From Patagioenas fasciata (lineage: Eukaryota > Chordata > Aves > Columbiformes > Columbidae), in NCBI RefSeq assembly GCF_037038585.1, contig NC_092521.1, forward strand, positions 107,209,605-107,273,604: a stretch of DNA of 64,000 nt, read 5' to 3'. A program made the translations under genes and the position numbers. Under the pieces are notes generated by a model. It ran no database searches. It was not told the DNA's origin and saw nothing but the letters and a program-made list of their open reading frames with translations. Below, piece by piece: positions 45,230 through 59,400 of the stretch. Positions within the stretch are counted from its first letter, which is position 1. Each line of letters starts with the position of its first letter.

Positions 45230-46029
45230 ATTAGAAATCCAATGAATTTCAGCCAGGGGCTGCATCCTGATGCTTTCTGTTTTGAATTTGTTGTACATAA
45301 CCAACCGAAAACATCACACAAAGTTGAAATGGTCACAGAACTTTATCTTGCTAAATTTTAACATGGAAGGTCATCCATGTGTAGAGAAAATAAAAATATA
45401 TGACGTATTGTAAAATAATATTTTCAGACTAATATATGGGGACTTGTAACGAGGGATTGTATTATTTTATAGGGTTGTTTTAAACATCATGAGTAACCTT
45501 AAATGGACATCTTTTTTCTACTTGCTGGGCTGTCTTAATGGATATAGGCCAGAAGAGCTGATGCATGCTAGTAGGTGAAGAAATATTGATTTTTTTTTTT
45601 TTGGACACAGGTTTGCCTTTTGCTGTGGAAACATTACCAACGAACTCAGTGGAATGAAAGCATGACCAGAGATAAGGCCTACAACTGAACTAAATCTGAG
45701 AAACATGAGGCACTTGGAACTTCAGCAGCTGTACAGGTAAGAACAGGAGGAAAGGTGTGAAAGTGAAGCACAGAAGGGAAGTGGAAGGACTGAATTCAAG
45801 CATATGTAAAAGGCATGCAGGGAGCCAACAGGTCAAAGCGTAGGAAGGTAGCTGGCCCATACTGTTTGGTTTTGGGTTTTTTGTTGGGGGTAATAGGGGG
45901 TGCAGTTGACCCCTTTCAGAGATTTTCCCTTACTTTGCACCCTCTTCATCTTTGCACAAAAAGAAGAAACTGTTTTTTATAGTCCTTCTGTACATAGATG
46001 GCAAAATGCCTGACAGCTAATAATTAATT
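45230..46029. other. Single-copy stretch
   Basis: No gene recognised. A GTTTGGTTTTGGGTTTTTTG-like patch lies near 45866-45887. The remainder is ordinary AT-rich sequence. Confidence 0.55.
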
Positions 46030-46190
46030 TGACTTCACAACAACCCTGTGAAAAAGAGAAGCATTATTTACAGATGAGGCTCAAAGAGATTAAGCGTCTT
46101 GCTCAAGGTCACAAGGACATCTGTGGCAGAGCTGGGAATTGTACCCAAGGCTCCTGACCCTGTGTCTCAGCCCCAATGCCATCTTCTCTT
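46030..46190 (+). mobile_element. MIR-type SINE relic
   Basis: In order it has the MIR phrases TCACAACAACCCTGTGA, TTTACAGATGAGGCTCAAAG, CTTGCTCAAGGTCAC, TGGCAGAGCTGGGAATTGTA and CCCAAGGCTCCTGACCC. This covers most of the conserved central region and part of the 3' half of MIR. The sequence is diverged but collinear, as expected for an amniote-age SINE. It could be selectively kept, but nothing here proves it. Confidence 0.88.
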
Positions 46191-47878
46191 CCATGCACTA
46201 CATATCTTGTATTGCATTGCCACTTCTCCCTGACAGACATATGAACAGCAGCATGATGTGATGTCTGTAGATGCTTCTATGTGACTTTTAATTCAGAGTA
46301 ATCTATGAAAACACATGTTGGAGTTTGAAGAGCTAAATAAGTTAAAGAGGCCCCCCAAAAAGTACATGCCCTTTAACCACTCATTTAAATGCATCCAAAG
46401 TGCATTGCTATACATGCCAAAATTCCAAGGATGCCAAAGTTTTTGCATTTTTGAACCTTCTCACTTTTGCTCCCAAGGAATGTGCTGGCCAAAATATAGG
46501 AATGTGAAATTCTTCCTTCCTCTTTTTTTTCTTTTTTTCTGTTGGTTATTCTTGTGTGAGGTACACATCAAAAGCAAAAAAGGAGAATGAGGAGGTTAAA
46601 TTCAACCTTCCAAGGCTCTGCATATTTGTCCAGATTTTATTTTCAAGTTAGCCAGTCTCCCCATTATTTAAAAATATCTGCATTGGAAATCCCATGAGAA
46701 AAAAAGTTACTTGTAAAAACACTTATCCAGTCTTCTTCCATTCCCACAGGAAATATTATTAATGCTGTCTTAGTCATAGCATTTTTGCACTGTATCTTCT
46801 GGTCTCAGACTGAGGAAATAGTGCAGATATGCATGAAACTGAATAAAAAATGAAATTATCTGTATGCATTCAGTTATAATATCTTCATCTGCTTTTTTAG
46901 TGAAGGCTTGGGCTGATCCTTATGTTATCTTAACTGTCCCATCCATCTCTACTATTTGCCCACATTGTTGAGGTCCGTCTCTCATTTGGATGCTGGTAAA
47001 ACTTGAAGCTTTAAATTCTTTGCAGACTAAAGAAAATGAAGAAAACCTCTGTAAAACAGGGTTGATTGATTGACTAGACTTTATTTTGGCTTCCGTATCA
47101 AGCTAGAATTTCCACACAAAAGGATTTACATGTCTTTTATACTTATGTGAGTTTATGTGCTTTTAACACCAAGTACTCCCCACCATTTTTAACATATTTC
47201 TCTTAATCTTTTGATATAAATGATACATCTCCTACTGTTCCTCTCTGTAGACACTTCAATAGGGCTTAAGTTTGCATTAAAAAAACCCTTACACAAAAAG
47301 GCCAAAACACAGCAATTCAAAAGGTCCTTAAGTTCACAATAGATTGCATCTCAGTCTCAGCAGAATGTGATTTTGCAAGCCCATGTGCCATGTCCAAAGC
47401 AGAACTGTCTGGGGAGAGTCATTAAATATGATGACTGTTTTACTCCACTCCTGGACATGGCCCTTCTAAGAACCAAATAGTGACAGTCAGTAATGTTGTT
47501 CAGTTGACACCAGGAGTCTAGGGCGTGAGCCTTTCTTGTTCAATAACTTACTGTCCTGGCACCAATTATGTAGCAGAAAGCTACAGGAAGATAATTCAGG
47601 CTTTTAGCCTGGGCTGTTTTTTAGAACACGCATTTTTGTCGATTTTCTAGCTTAACTAAGAAAACGTCACAAATAGGATTACTTATGTTACTGAAGGAAA
47701 TGTGGCTATAGTAATGCCCTGAATAATGAAACCTGGGAAAGACTGAGTCAGCAATAGTTGTTTCTGAATGTGTCAGTTTTCTACTCAGACTATATCATTT
47801 GGTTTCACTCTTTTCTGACATCCCACTCATTTTTTTCATCTTTGTTTTCAAGTCTTTACAAAGCCGTCTTCTTACCTG
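46191..47878. other. Single-copy AT-rich stretch
   Basis: No repeat family, RNA gene or coding signal recognised. A 91-codon frame at 46315 has no domain and reads as chance. Confidence 0.55.
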
Positions 47879-50196
47879 TCAGCGAGGAGCAAACAAGGAG
47901 CACAGCAGCAGATACGGTAAGTTCTGCTGCAGAGCACAGATCAGGGAGACAAGAGGGGCAGACCGAGTGCCAGGCAAATCCGCAGACAGGCAGAGGGACC
48001 TCCCAGAAATGGGCTGATCTCACGTGAGAGACTGACGCAGGGTTGCCAGGATATTTAATCGCCCCCTAGGGAGGGGCTGCTCAGAGAAATATTTAGTAAG
48101 ATTCCCTGGAAAGAAGTTTTGAAGATGTTGGGGTCCATCAGTGTTGGTTGTTTTTTAAGTACCACCTACTAAGATCACAGGACCAGGCCATTCCAAAAGG
48201 CCAATAATCTAGCAGGCAAGGTAAAAAGCCAGCTTGGTTGAGCAGGGATCTTCTTCTTGAAATACAGCGAAAAACGAAATTACATGTTCAGTGGAAGCAA
48301 CATCAGGCAACATGGGAGGACTACAGAGATGCTGCTCACCATTGTAGGGAGGAAATTCATGCTGCCAAAGCTCAATTAGAATTGAAGCTGGCCAATACTG
48401 TGAAGGACAATGAAAAAGGCTTTTAAAAATATATTAATGGCAAAAGGCAAGCTAGAAATAACATTGACCCATTAACTGACAAGCATGGTCACCTTATCAA
48501 CAGGGACATAGACAAAGCTGAGACATTTAATGCTTGCTTTGCCTCAGTCTTCAACACTGATGATGAACTTGGGGGCCCCCATAACCCTTGGCTGGAAAAC
48601 CATGGCTGCAGGAATGATAAACTCTCAATCAATCCGGAACTTGTATGGGATCTGCTACTCCAGCTAGATCCCTATGAATAAATGGGGCCTGATGGGATTA
48701 ATACAAGGGTGCTTAAAGAGCTGGCTGACATGATAGCAAGAACTCTCTCCATGATTTTTCAATGCTGTTGGGAATGTGGAGAGGTCCCAGAAGATCGGAA
48801 GCTGGCAAACGCCCCAATCTACAAGAAGGGCAACAGGGATGACCCTGGCAACTACAGGCCTGTCAGCCTTAGTTCTGTTCCTGGCAAAATCATGGAGAAG
48901 ATTGTTCTGGGAATTATTAAAAAATATCTGAATGACAATGCAGTCATTGGTCCCAGCCAGCCCAGGTTCATGAAGGAAGAGTTTTGCTTGATCAACTTAA
49001 TTTCATTCTATGACAACGTTACCCACCTAGTCAACCAAGGGAAGCCTGTCAACGTTATCTTGTTGGATTTCAGTAAAGCCTTTGATTCTGTCTCTCACAG
49101 TATTCTCCTGGACAAGATGTCCAGCATACAGCTGGATAAACACACAATGCAGTGGGTGAGCAATTCACTGAGGGGCTGGGCTCAAAGAGTTCTAGTAAAT
49201 GTGGCTATGTCATGTCGGCAACCAGCCACTAGTGGGTTCTGCAAAGATCTGGCACTCTTCAATGTCTTTATAAATGACTTAGACTCAGGATTTGAGGGAC
49301 TGCTTAGTAAGTTTGCTGATGACACAAAACTGGGGGGAGCTGGTGACACTCTTGAGGGTGGAGAGGCCCTACAGAGGGATCTGGACAAACTGGAGAACTG
49401 GGCAATCACCAACTACATGAAGTTCAACAAGAGCAAGTGCCAGATTTTGCACTTGGGACACAGCAACCCTGATTGCACATACAGACTAGGGGACGAGGTG
49501 CTGGAAAGCAGCTCCGTGGAGAAGGATCTGGGGGTTCTGGTCCATGGCAAGTTGAACATGAGCCAGCAGTGTGCCCTGGCAGCCAAGAGGGCCAACCATG
49601 TCCTGGGTGCATCAACCACAGCATTGCCAGCTGGGCGAGGGAGGTGATTGTCCCGTTCTGCACTGGTGCGGCCTCACCTGGAGCACTGTGTGCAGTTCTG
49701 GGTGCCACAATATAAAAAAGATATTAAGTTACCGAAGAGTGTCCAGAAGAGGGCTACAAATTTAGTGAAGGGTTTGGAGAGGAAGCCGTATGGGGAGTAG
49801 CTAAAGTCACTGGGTTCATTCAGCTTGGAGAAGAGGAGACTAAGAGGAGACCTCATCGTGGTCTACAGCTTCCTCACAAGGGTAGGAAGAAGGGTAGAAG
49901 CTGAAGTCTTCTCTTTAGTGACCAATGACAGAAACCGAAGGAATGGCAGGAAGATGTGCCAGAGGAGGTTTAGGTTGGACATTAGGAAAAGGTTCTTACC
50001 CCAGAGGGTGGTGGAGCACTGGAACAGGCTCCCCAGGGAGGTGTCACAGCCCCAAGCCTGGCAGTGTTCAAGAAGAGACTGGACAGTGCCCTCAGACACA
50101 CGTTGTGTACTGTGGGTTTGTCATATGCAGGGACAGGAGTTGGACTCCGTGATCCTTGTGGGTCCCTTCCAACTCAGGACATTCTATGATTATATG
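47879..50196 (+). mobile_element. CR1 LINE with 5'-UTR-like start, large internal deletion and complete 3' end
   Basis: The first 200 bases are CpG-bearing and contain GAGAGACTGACGCAGG and CCCCCTAGGGAGGGG, the same signature as the CR1 5' UTR at 21010-21065. From about 48085 the sequence instead reads as the end of the endonuclease region (IPWKEVLKML), followed by the EN-RT linker, RT, C-terminus and 3' UTR. ORF1 and most of the endonuclease, over 2 kb, are missing. The copy ends ATTCTATGATTATATG at 50196. It belongs to a different CR1 subfamily from the nested pair. Confidence 0.85.
48238..50151 (+). pseudogene. CR1 ORF2 remnant: linker, RT and C-terminus
   Basis: The linker reads RDLLLEIQRKTKLHVQWKQH and LELKLANTVKDNEKGF before a TAA at 48424. 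Further blocks are NRDIDKAETFNACFASVFNT and, after a TAA at 48679, the long frame 48682-49647. That frame has MGPDGINTRVLKELADM, motif [17 protein letters not shown], a badly eroded motif B (TSGFCKDLALFNVF) and motif [15 protein letters not shown]. Frames shift near 49600, and the C-terminal region continues at 49825 with [16 protein letters not shown] and [12 protein letters not shown]. The RT motif B is damaged and the frame broken, so it is inactive. Confidence 0.92.
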
Positions 50197-50347
50197 TGTT
50201 GACTTCTAGGTTTATTTGAGTAGGCTTAGAATGCCCTTAACTGCCCACTCTGGTCTCTATATGTAGAGAGCTACCCTTCATCATACATCTGATTTCATAG
50301 ATATATAGTTTCTTTCTCACATGGATTCTACCAGCTATAAAAGATTT

Positions 50348-50416
50348 ATATCTTTAAATATTAGATATTAATATCTTTAGATATTAGATATTAATATCCT
50401 TAGATATTAGATATTT
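50348..50416. repeat. 23-bp AT-rich tandem repeat, 3 copies
   Basis: Units based on ATATCTTTAGATATTAGATA plus TTA fall at about 50348-50370, 50371-50393 and 50394-50416, with one or two differences each. Each unit contains short self-complementary AGATATT/AATATCT parts. It lies 150 bases past a CR1 3' end. Confidence 0.85.
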
Positions 50417-53400
50417 AGTTTAGTATCTTTTCCGCCATCAAATACCTTTATCAGGAATATTCTGTTATTGAACTTTAAATGCTTTCCTTTGTATCTTCTA
50501 CAGTGTTTTATAATTTCACATGTTTAAAATGCTGCTGTAGTAATTAAGTCTGCATACTCTGAAACCCAAAATCAAAGAAACACCCAAGGCTCTTCTTAAG
50601 CACATGTGAACAAAGGTGGAGATGAATTTATGTTTATTCTAAGATAGCATCAGAACACGGATATTTCTCAAATGTTAGTATATAAAACTTTGAAGATCTT
50701 AACCAGATTTTCATTTCTCTGAGGCAGCAACTTTTTTCTTCATTTGAGTCTCTAAAATGGTATATGCATTTATATTAAGAAGATAACTCAGAATAACTGA
50801 ATCTAACCTTCCCAGTGTAGTTTTTGTATTTCAATTATTCTTCATATACAGATGAGGAATAGAATAATTTTTGTCTCTGTTTGAAATCAACTAAATTAGG
50901 GAACTGTTAATTGTTCTAGTGACTCATAATTATTCATTTAGAACCCTAAAAAGAGAACATGTTGTTGAAGATTACTTAATATTTCATGAGATACACAATA
51001 GCACATGAGAAAAAAAGAAAAGACAGGGAAAACAATTAATAAATTGACTTATCACTTAGTTTAACTGTAGGTGACTGTATTCAGTGATTATGTTGTTGCT
51101 TAAGGTCTGACTAAAGCTGAATGAAGCCTTTGCATCAACCTTAATAGGTTTAGGTTGGGCTGAAATTTTAAATTCTGAATCCATTTGTTAATGAATGAAG
51201 TATTGACTGACAATAACAAAGCAGGTAAAGTCTCAGTTTTACTGGCCTACACAAGTTCATTATATATTCCATTTCAATATTTTGACTCACATATGGATAT
51301 ATTATTTTCCTTTTTGGGATCTTTTGTGTGGCTGGATAGGTGCATTGGCTTCAGTGCTTTCACCAAAGTCCAAAATATGCAGCTGTTCACTGGCGTCTAG
51401 TCAAGCTCTGATTGACACTGTACTTGGCTATGGATTTCAAACGTGGCCTAGTGCCTGGGGTATTTTTAACCATGTAAGGGAATGGCATAAACCACAGCAT
51501 AGACTTGATGCTTTCTACTCTAGCCATCCTCTAAGAAACAGACAAAACATTAGTTCCCTGCCTTGGTTACAAACCTGCCTGCAAGGTCTGCCACTCAAAA
51601 TCTGACATGAAACAACTGGTTCTGACATCTGTGATGTTGCTTAATAGACCATCACTTGTAGACCATGTTCACATTCCCAGCTTCAGAAGCAAAACGGAGG
51701 GACTTTGTTCTCAGTTGGCCAAATGGACCCTTGAATACTGAAAGCTGTCTTCAGGCACAGGAACTTTAAACAAAAATAGGAACAATATTTCAGTTTATGG
51801 CAAGTGAACAGAATAGTGTGTCATCAAAACTGAAAGCAGGAGTTCAGTTTGTTCTGTCTGTATTAAATATGGTGGTCTTAAAAAATATAACAAGACAGGA
51901 ATAAATTATGATGAAAAACACACATATACTTAAGAGACTGGTGAAATGATTCAAAGACAGCTCATCTTCAGTGAGACATTTGTGTCATCGTGTTAATGTA
52001 GTCATTACATCACCATAGGCAATGGACCATGACCTAACAATACCAGAGCAAGCAGTCTGTTTGTAGAAAGAGTTTCTTTCAGGTTGGGAGTTGACAGAAT
52101 TGTCTCTCAACACCTTTTGGTGATGCAAACTTGCAGCTAATTCAGTTGCCTCTGCTTCTGCTGCTTTGTAAGGGAGAGAGCTTTGAGAAGTAGGTATCCA
52201 TATTCATAGACTCAGTGGTCAGCTATATTCCTGTACCAGTTTTGTTGGGTTTTTGTTCAAACTGTAGTGAATCAAGGTCCAATATATCCCTGCTCCAAGA
52301 AGTGTTTTTTTCCTTCCTACAATGCAGCATTCATTATATTCTCAGTTTTCACTTGAAGCAGATGTTTGGATGAATCGATATAGGAGAGTGATATTTTCAA
52401 AATTAAGAACTGACTGAAAACAAGTAAAATCCTGAGTGAAAAAAAAGGCAAACCCCCAACTATATGTCAACAATTAATATGTCTGCATGAAGTGATTTAC
52501 TTGCAATTTGTTTAAGCAGAAGTGTTAAGAAATCAATGCTTTACCTTTAACATTAAAAAATAAAATCAATTTTAGTAATAATAACAATTTTTAAAAAACA
52601 AACCAAACAAAACAAACAAACAAACAAAAATGCACCTGCACATAATCACTTTTCTTTAAAAACATAGCCTCAGTCTTTGGTGTCAAATTATGAGACTGAA
52701 AGGAAAGTTTGTAATACCTTCAACACACATGTTCTGATGAAAATTGTAAGGCCTAGCAGGCCTGGTAGGCCTTGTTTTAAAAAAAAATCTTGTCCACAGT
52801 ACACAGGGACTTAGCAGGATAAGCATGCAAGGAAAGCTAATGTTGAAATAAGCATAAACACAGTGAAACATATTGAAATACAGCAGTCTTATTCTTACTG
52901 GCTGTTGTAATAGATGAAAAATATTGTTTCTATTTAAATTTAAATGAGTGACACAAAACTAAAATAAAATAATTTTATGCAGAAATATAAAGGATGACAG
53001 CCATGAAGCAAAGTGGGTGGCTAGGAAGCTATTATATGAAGGAGATGAAGACTGTGTAACAAGATGGAGTCCTGGATGTAGTCTAACCAAGGTGCCAACC
53101 TGGGGAAGTCAGTGGTAGGATCAGGAGACACACTGGTGGATAAAGCAAAAGGAAATAGTTCCTACTTTAGTTTCTAGCACACACAGATGCCCTGTAGATT
53201 TGTAGAACTGATGATGAAACAAGGAGCTGTAGCTGCATAAGACAGGAATGAATTTTGAGCTTTTCCCAAGTTGTCTCCAAGATAAAAGCCTAGTTATCTT
53301 GTAGTAGTTAAGTAACAGTGAAAAAATGAGATGTTCATGAGATGCCTGTACAGAGAGTTACAAAGAAGTAATTTTTCTTTTTTTTTTTTTCTTTTCCTCA

Positions 53401-56400
53401 TCAGCATTATTCTCCTTATTATGAACCTCCACGGAGTGTTAAAACTGGGGGAAGACCAAGTGATTATTGAGAAAGTGAAATATCATTTACACTGCCTTTA
53501 ACCAGTCAAAAGTATCTGGATCTTATTTCATTATTTGCACATTTATAAGTACTTACGTTTTTTTCAGGACTATTCAGATTGCATAACATTTCTTCATGAA
53601 TACAAAGTGACAGGATAAAAGGAGGAAAAGAAAAAAAAAGAGTTCTGCTATTCATTTAGTTTTACAAAGCAGGACGTTTAGATTTTTGGTACAATGCAAC
53701 CTATCCATCCCTCTTTACCCCACCTCTTTCATTTAAGTAATAACTATTCACTTATGAAACATCTCACTATGACTTTGCAGGAATTACCTAAGATATGAGG
53801 CAGCAATGTTCACTGTGCCCCAGGGAATTAATTGGTCATGAGTATCTCCTAAGTGCTGTTGTACTGTAAACACTACACATTATGAGCAGAAGATTAATAT
53901 GCTTTTTTCTATCACACACACCTTTGAAAAGACGACTCAGGTTACTCACACTTTGTATTGCTTTGTTTAATATTAATTCTTCCTCTTCTTATCTATCAGC
54001 TTCCTTATTGTTCTTATCATATAAGACACATTATAGTAAAGCTCACGTACCCAGATCAAGATCAGGGACTTATTATGATGACCACGAGGCAAATACAGTT
54101 TTCGAATGGATACATCCCTGAAGGGCTAAGGTGATAAATATCCTACAATGGACAAAAGCTGAGAAGAAAATATACATGTACTAGATAATTGATGCACAAA
54201 TTAGCATGGTTCCCTCCTTAATTTTCTGTATCACAAGTGCTCAAAGGTCAGTTTTACACAATGCCCTTAAAACTGTTATCATTCTGTCTTCCAAAGCAGA
54301 AATAGATATGATCTGAACTTTTATTTTTGGAAGAAAGTTCCAACCCAAAGAGAATGCAATTAATATATTAATAATCTGAAGAGCAGGCTGCAAGTAATGT
54401 TTGAAAAGCATAGAACTGCCAGCAGCAGGGAGCCAGATAATGTTGTCCTGCTTTGCTCACTGAAGTCCTTGTTGCTAAGGTTTTTTGGTTTTGTTTTGCT
54501 TGTGAGTTGTGGGTTGGGTTTTTTACCTTCTCACTGCTTATTTGGTTTCAGAAAATGCTTTCATTAATTTTTATTGGTTCTCACATCTGTTGGTATGTAT
54601 GCCAATGTATATCTATATCTAACATTTTGGGATTATTTTCTTGGTGGGTTTTAGTTGGGTTTTTTTTGGTTTTGTGTTTGTTGGGGTTTTTTTGTTAAAT
54701 TCTTGGTTTGATTCTTCTTTTACAATAGCAGTTCAGCCATGCTCTTCAGAATTTAAAGGCCAGCTGGTGCAGTCTGAGTAAAAGATGCTCTGACACCTTT
54801 TCAGAAATATCGTTATCTACTTCTGCAAAACTAATTGGTGATGTTGGGCAGATAGGTTCAAATAAGCAGTAGCACTGTACTGAGATTGTAAAACTTATTC
54901 TTTCTCAGGGGAATATGGTGAGTGTAATATCTTATTTGGGGCAACAAAGGAGCAATAAAGACCCACTCAGGAAATCAGTCTGAATTGTGTGAAAACCCAG
55001 TAAAAGCCCATCTAGACTGAAAAGTTCTTACAAAGGAACTCACATGCCACGGAAAAGAAGAAACATGGATATGCATATTGAACCAAATATGTTTGAGTAG
55101 TGAGTTCAATAAAAGTGGAAAGGAAGGTGATGATTCCTGCTTGTATACTTACTTCTCCTTAATTCTGAAATACTGACTTCAAAAGGTGAAGAGGAGATAT
55201 AAAAGCCCATGGATCTTTCATGTATTCTTCCTGTGACTTGATCTGAAAACTTCTTCTGGTCAAGCTGATTTTTTCACTCTAAATACTACCTGACTGTTCT
55301 CCTGAAATGATCTGTTAGAAACATATTGTACCTATAACTAACAGTTCTTAACAGCTGCTGTGTATCTGAATGTGAGGACTGCATGACCGGGACCAATATG
55401 TAAGAAATCACTAGGTCACTGAGATATGTGTATCCCAGACGGGTAGAGCACTTATACAAAAGAATTTCACTGGAAGGCAATGCAGAGAATGCAATATGGG
55501 AAAATACTGTGAGCAGTTATGAGGCTGAAAGGAAAGAAATTAGAGCTTACGGTTCTTTGCAAGAACAGAAAAAAACTGATGATTAAAAAAATATGGCAAT
55601 TTATCTTTTTTCTTGCATTTTTTGGCTATTGAAGGTAGAAGCCAGAAACTGTAATGGAGTGTTGTTGGCAAAAATGTATTGATGCAGAAGATTAAAATAT
55701 TATAGTCAAGTTATACAGAGAATCACAATCCCTGATTAGATTGTAGATATATGTGCAGCATTCACTGGAACAATTAACTGGTACGAGTGTAAGATAAGAT
55801 GCATCAGCTCTCAACGTGTGTTCAGTTGAGAGCCAGAAAAAACATGTTCATGCCAATATGAACCATAGTTCAAAGAGCTGAAAAATTCAAAATACTTTGC
55901 TTGAAAGTTTCTGATATTGTTTTTGCTAAAAATACTTTTGTTTAAACTAGGAGTATAACTTATTATAAGGTACACCATTTCTTTCTTTCTTTCTTTTGGT
56001 TTATGAAAACAGATTTAAATGTCATATTCTTCTGCACAACATTAACATGCAGTAAAAATAGCCAGTTAAATAAAAGACCATATTTGAAATCAATCTTTTC
56101 TCTTGAGGTTACTAGTCTATCTTCAAACCATTAAACCATATCTCAGCTCTGGAAGTTAAATAGAAGAGCAACATGATTTCTAAATTAGCAAGAGCTTTTG
56201 CTTTATTTTCAGAGAGGCTAAAAAATAGGTAAAATTGATTTCCCCCATGGCCATAACCAAAGAAATAGTGCTGAATTTTTGTGTTAAACTGCATGGCTCT
56301 TGCTAAAGACCATTGGTATCTTAGTAGTAAAAAAGACTAATTTTTTTTCAAATGTTTTCCTCAGCATATTCTCCAGTTATATTACAAGTGCAACTGAAAG

Positions 56401-59400
56401 GCATGAACCTTTAGCTCTCATTATTTTTTGCACACTATTGTGTACTGAGTTGGGTTTTTTAATAACCACATTTGTAGGAAATAGTCCAGACAAACGAAAT
56501 ACTCTCTGCATTTTCAAATACTGTCTTCCATGGACATCAGAAATTGAACAGTTTGTTTAATACAGCTTAACATTCAGTGCACTCCACATGGGTACGAATA
56601 GATTTAAAAGAAGTCATTTTCAACAAAGGTGGAGATGCTCACTTCTATGCATAGATTTGTTTTTTCCCTATTGTTCCTTATTGTCACGCTCTTTTTTTTA
56701 TTGCCTGTTTTGGAAATTTTTCATCTCACATTAGTGGCCTGAGTTGAGAGAGCTCTAATTCTGGAAAAGGCAGTTCCTGCAGATGACAGTGCATGTAAGA
56801 CAAGGGAGAAAACTCTGTGGAAAGACATTAAAAAGAAGATGATTTCAAATTATTATGATATTAGCTCCTTGCAAGGGTACAAAACAAATGTAACTGTAGG
56901 GAAGTTAGGGAATACTTAGGAAGCTAGGGAAACTTGGAAGAAAACTACCTGAATAGCAAGTAAAATAAAATATATATATCTTTTATCCCACACACTCATT
57001 CTTTGCGTAACTGCATATGTGTGTCCATCCTTTTTTGCACACCTACTTTTGTCTAGCTCTCTATCAAAGGTATGTATTGGAATGAGTAACTCTTGTGCAA
57101 CATTATTTTTTTATATTATTTTTGAATAACTTGTTTACCTCACTTTATTATGAAATTGTTTGAGAGTCAAACTCACTGTTTGGAAACTAATTTAAATACT
57201 GATCCAGGGTAACTGATTCAAACACCTAGAAAATGTGGAAAGGCCATTTTATTTTAAATTTATTTTAGGATAAAGTTAGGAATAAACATTCATCTATGAA
57301 AAATAAAAAGTTTTAAGTAAAACCAGATGCAATTAACTTCTATAAACACCATAAAACAGGATCCAAAACTTTAAACTGTAAATCGCTAAATAACAAGCTT
57401 TGTTCCAAGCTGAGTAAACACAGAAATATTTGAATTTCATTCTTTCCGAATTTCCTTTCACTCCAAGCTCCAAATGGAATTTGAATCTTAAAAAACAGAA
57501 ACTATTTTACAGCATTTTATTGTTGGAAGGTGATCAAGAGGATGTAGCCTAGCCTTAACAGGCTATGACTGGCACCTGAGGTTAAACCTTCAAAGAACAA
57601 ACTGTTGGCAAAGACAGCAAGAAACACAAAAGTGAAATGTCTAGTGTACAGGCTTTGGATTATAATTATTTCATAAATATTTTATGTCCAAAAGGAAACA
57701 GAAGGAAAATTTAAAATGTACTTAGTGGACACTTTCACATGCATGTTATTTCCACTCAAAGTCTGTATTTGCTTTCTGTCTCTTTTTTTTTGTTGTTGTT
57801 TTTTAAACTTAAAATATTAGAGATGTTTCCAAACTTGGAAGTTTAACTAATTGTATGTTTTCTTGTTTTTGCATGTTTACTGAAGTGTTTATTTGCTTCT
57901 TCTCTATATTTGAGATTGAAACTCTGTTTCAGACACGAATAAATTTGAAGAAAGATGTTCTTGTTTTACATAACTAGAATACATGTTCAGCAATGTACTA
58001 AGTGTAGTTTGGCCAAGATCTACTGAAGACATTAGTAACTCTCTTCTTATTAACTATTAGTGCATTATTTATGGTTCTCATACAATTTCTGCTGACATTT
58101 CAGATATATGGTCAAGGTACACCACTACTGTGTGCTGTATCACATCCACTTTGGTCGTTTACCTACTCTTCATCTTGTTTTTGTAATTTCTGCAAAGTTT
58201 TTGGTGCAAGGATGGCATGTGGTCTCTGAGGATGTTCCTGAAACAATATTCTCCTGCAACAGTGAGGATCCTCCTCTGGGTGAAATGCAGTGATAATCCG
58301 GAATATAGCAACTGCTTTAGTCTGAAAGGAGGGAGCACTCATTCTGCTCTAGTCCATTAAGAGATAGAGATGGAGACAGTTTTGCATCAAAAAGGTGAAT
58401 TACAGTAGGCTTAAGTGGATGATTTGGCCCTTGCCTTAGCAGTCACACTTTTTTCCAGCATCTCAGGTGGGCAGCCTCAAGGGTGGAATGTGGATGGTTG
58501 ATGCTTTTTAATTGCAAGGGCTGAAGATGCAGAACAAGGGCCACCACCTTTGCTTGTTGTTTCCAGAAGAAAATACACTGTCAAAGTCATGCTGAAAACT
58601 TGCAGCATACAGAGATAATGGGAAGACACAGTCTTGTGAGATTTGAAATTTATGCATGTGCCTTTCTTTCCACAAGAACCTACTCCACGTGGTGATCAAA
58701 GTTCTCCCTGGATCCATGGGGTTGTCACCTGTTGAGTATTAGTTTTATGAAGCTGCTTTAACTGCAGCTAATGCTGGTATATTGTCAAAAGAGTGGTGGC
58801 AGGGAAAAGAAAAGGACCAAGTGTTAGAAGAAAGAAGGGACAATAGTTAGCTGTTGTAGATATAAATCTCATGTTACACACAGGACTTACTTCTGAACAT
58901 CATCTAATCTAGAGTCTACTCTATTTCACATGTATTCACAACTTCCAAATGACTAGGAGCTTTGTGGGGATCTTTGCTTGCTTCAGCAATAACTCATCAA
59001 ACTTTTAATACAGAGCAGCATAACATCCTCTGAGCTGTCTAAGGTGCCCAGTTGACTGAGTCTACACTGCAGATAGAGGTTCAATCTCTCCTCTTCTGCC
59101 GTTTACAGCAGGAACTGTGCAGTAAGAAATAGCTGAAAGGCAGGAACATGTGAAACCACTCCAGCTGTTTTCAAAGTGACTGTGTGCCCATGTCCTGAGT
59201 GATACGAACTTGTGATGGCAGTAGGATGCTACAGCTGAGTGTGTGTGGTGGAATTCCAAGATCATAACAACATGTGGCTGGCTTCCTTGGCTATTTCTGG
59301 TAATTCTACTGACTTGTAAAAAAGGGGATACTTGTAGAGATCCACCATCTTCTAGGAACTGCTTCTAGCTCTTAAAGCTCACAATAGTAAAAATTAACAT

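Noticed and set aside
51282..51605. 107-codon + strand frame as a possible exon
   Set aside because: No recognisable domain, no good splice edges, and overlapping frames of similar quality; length is within chance for this size of window.
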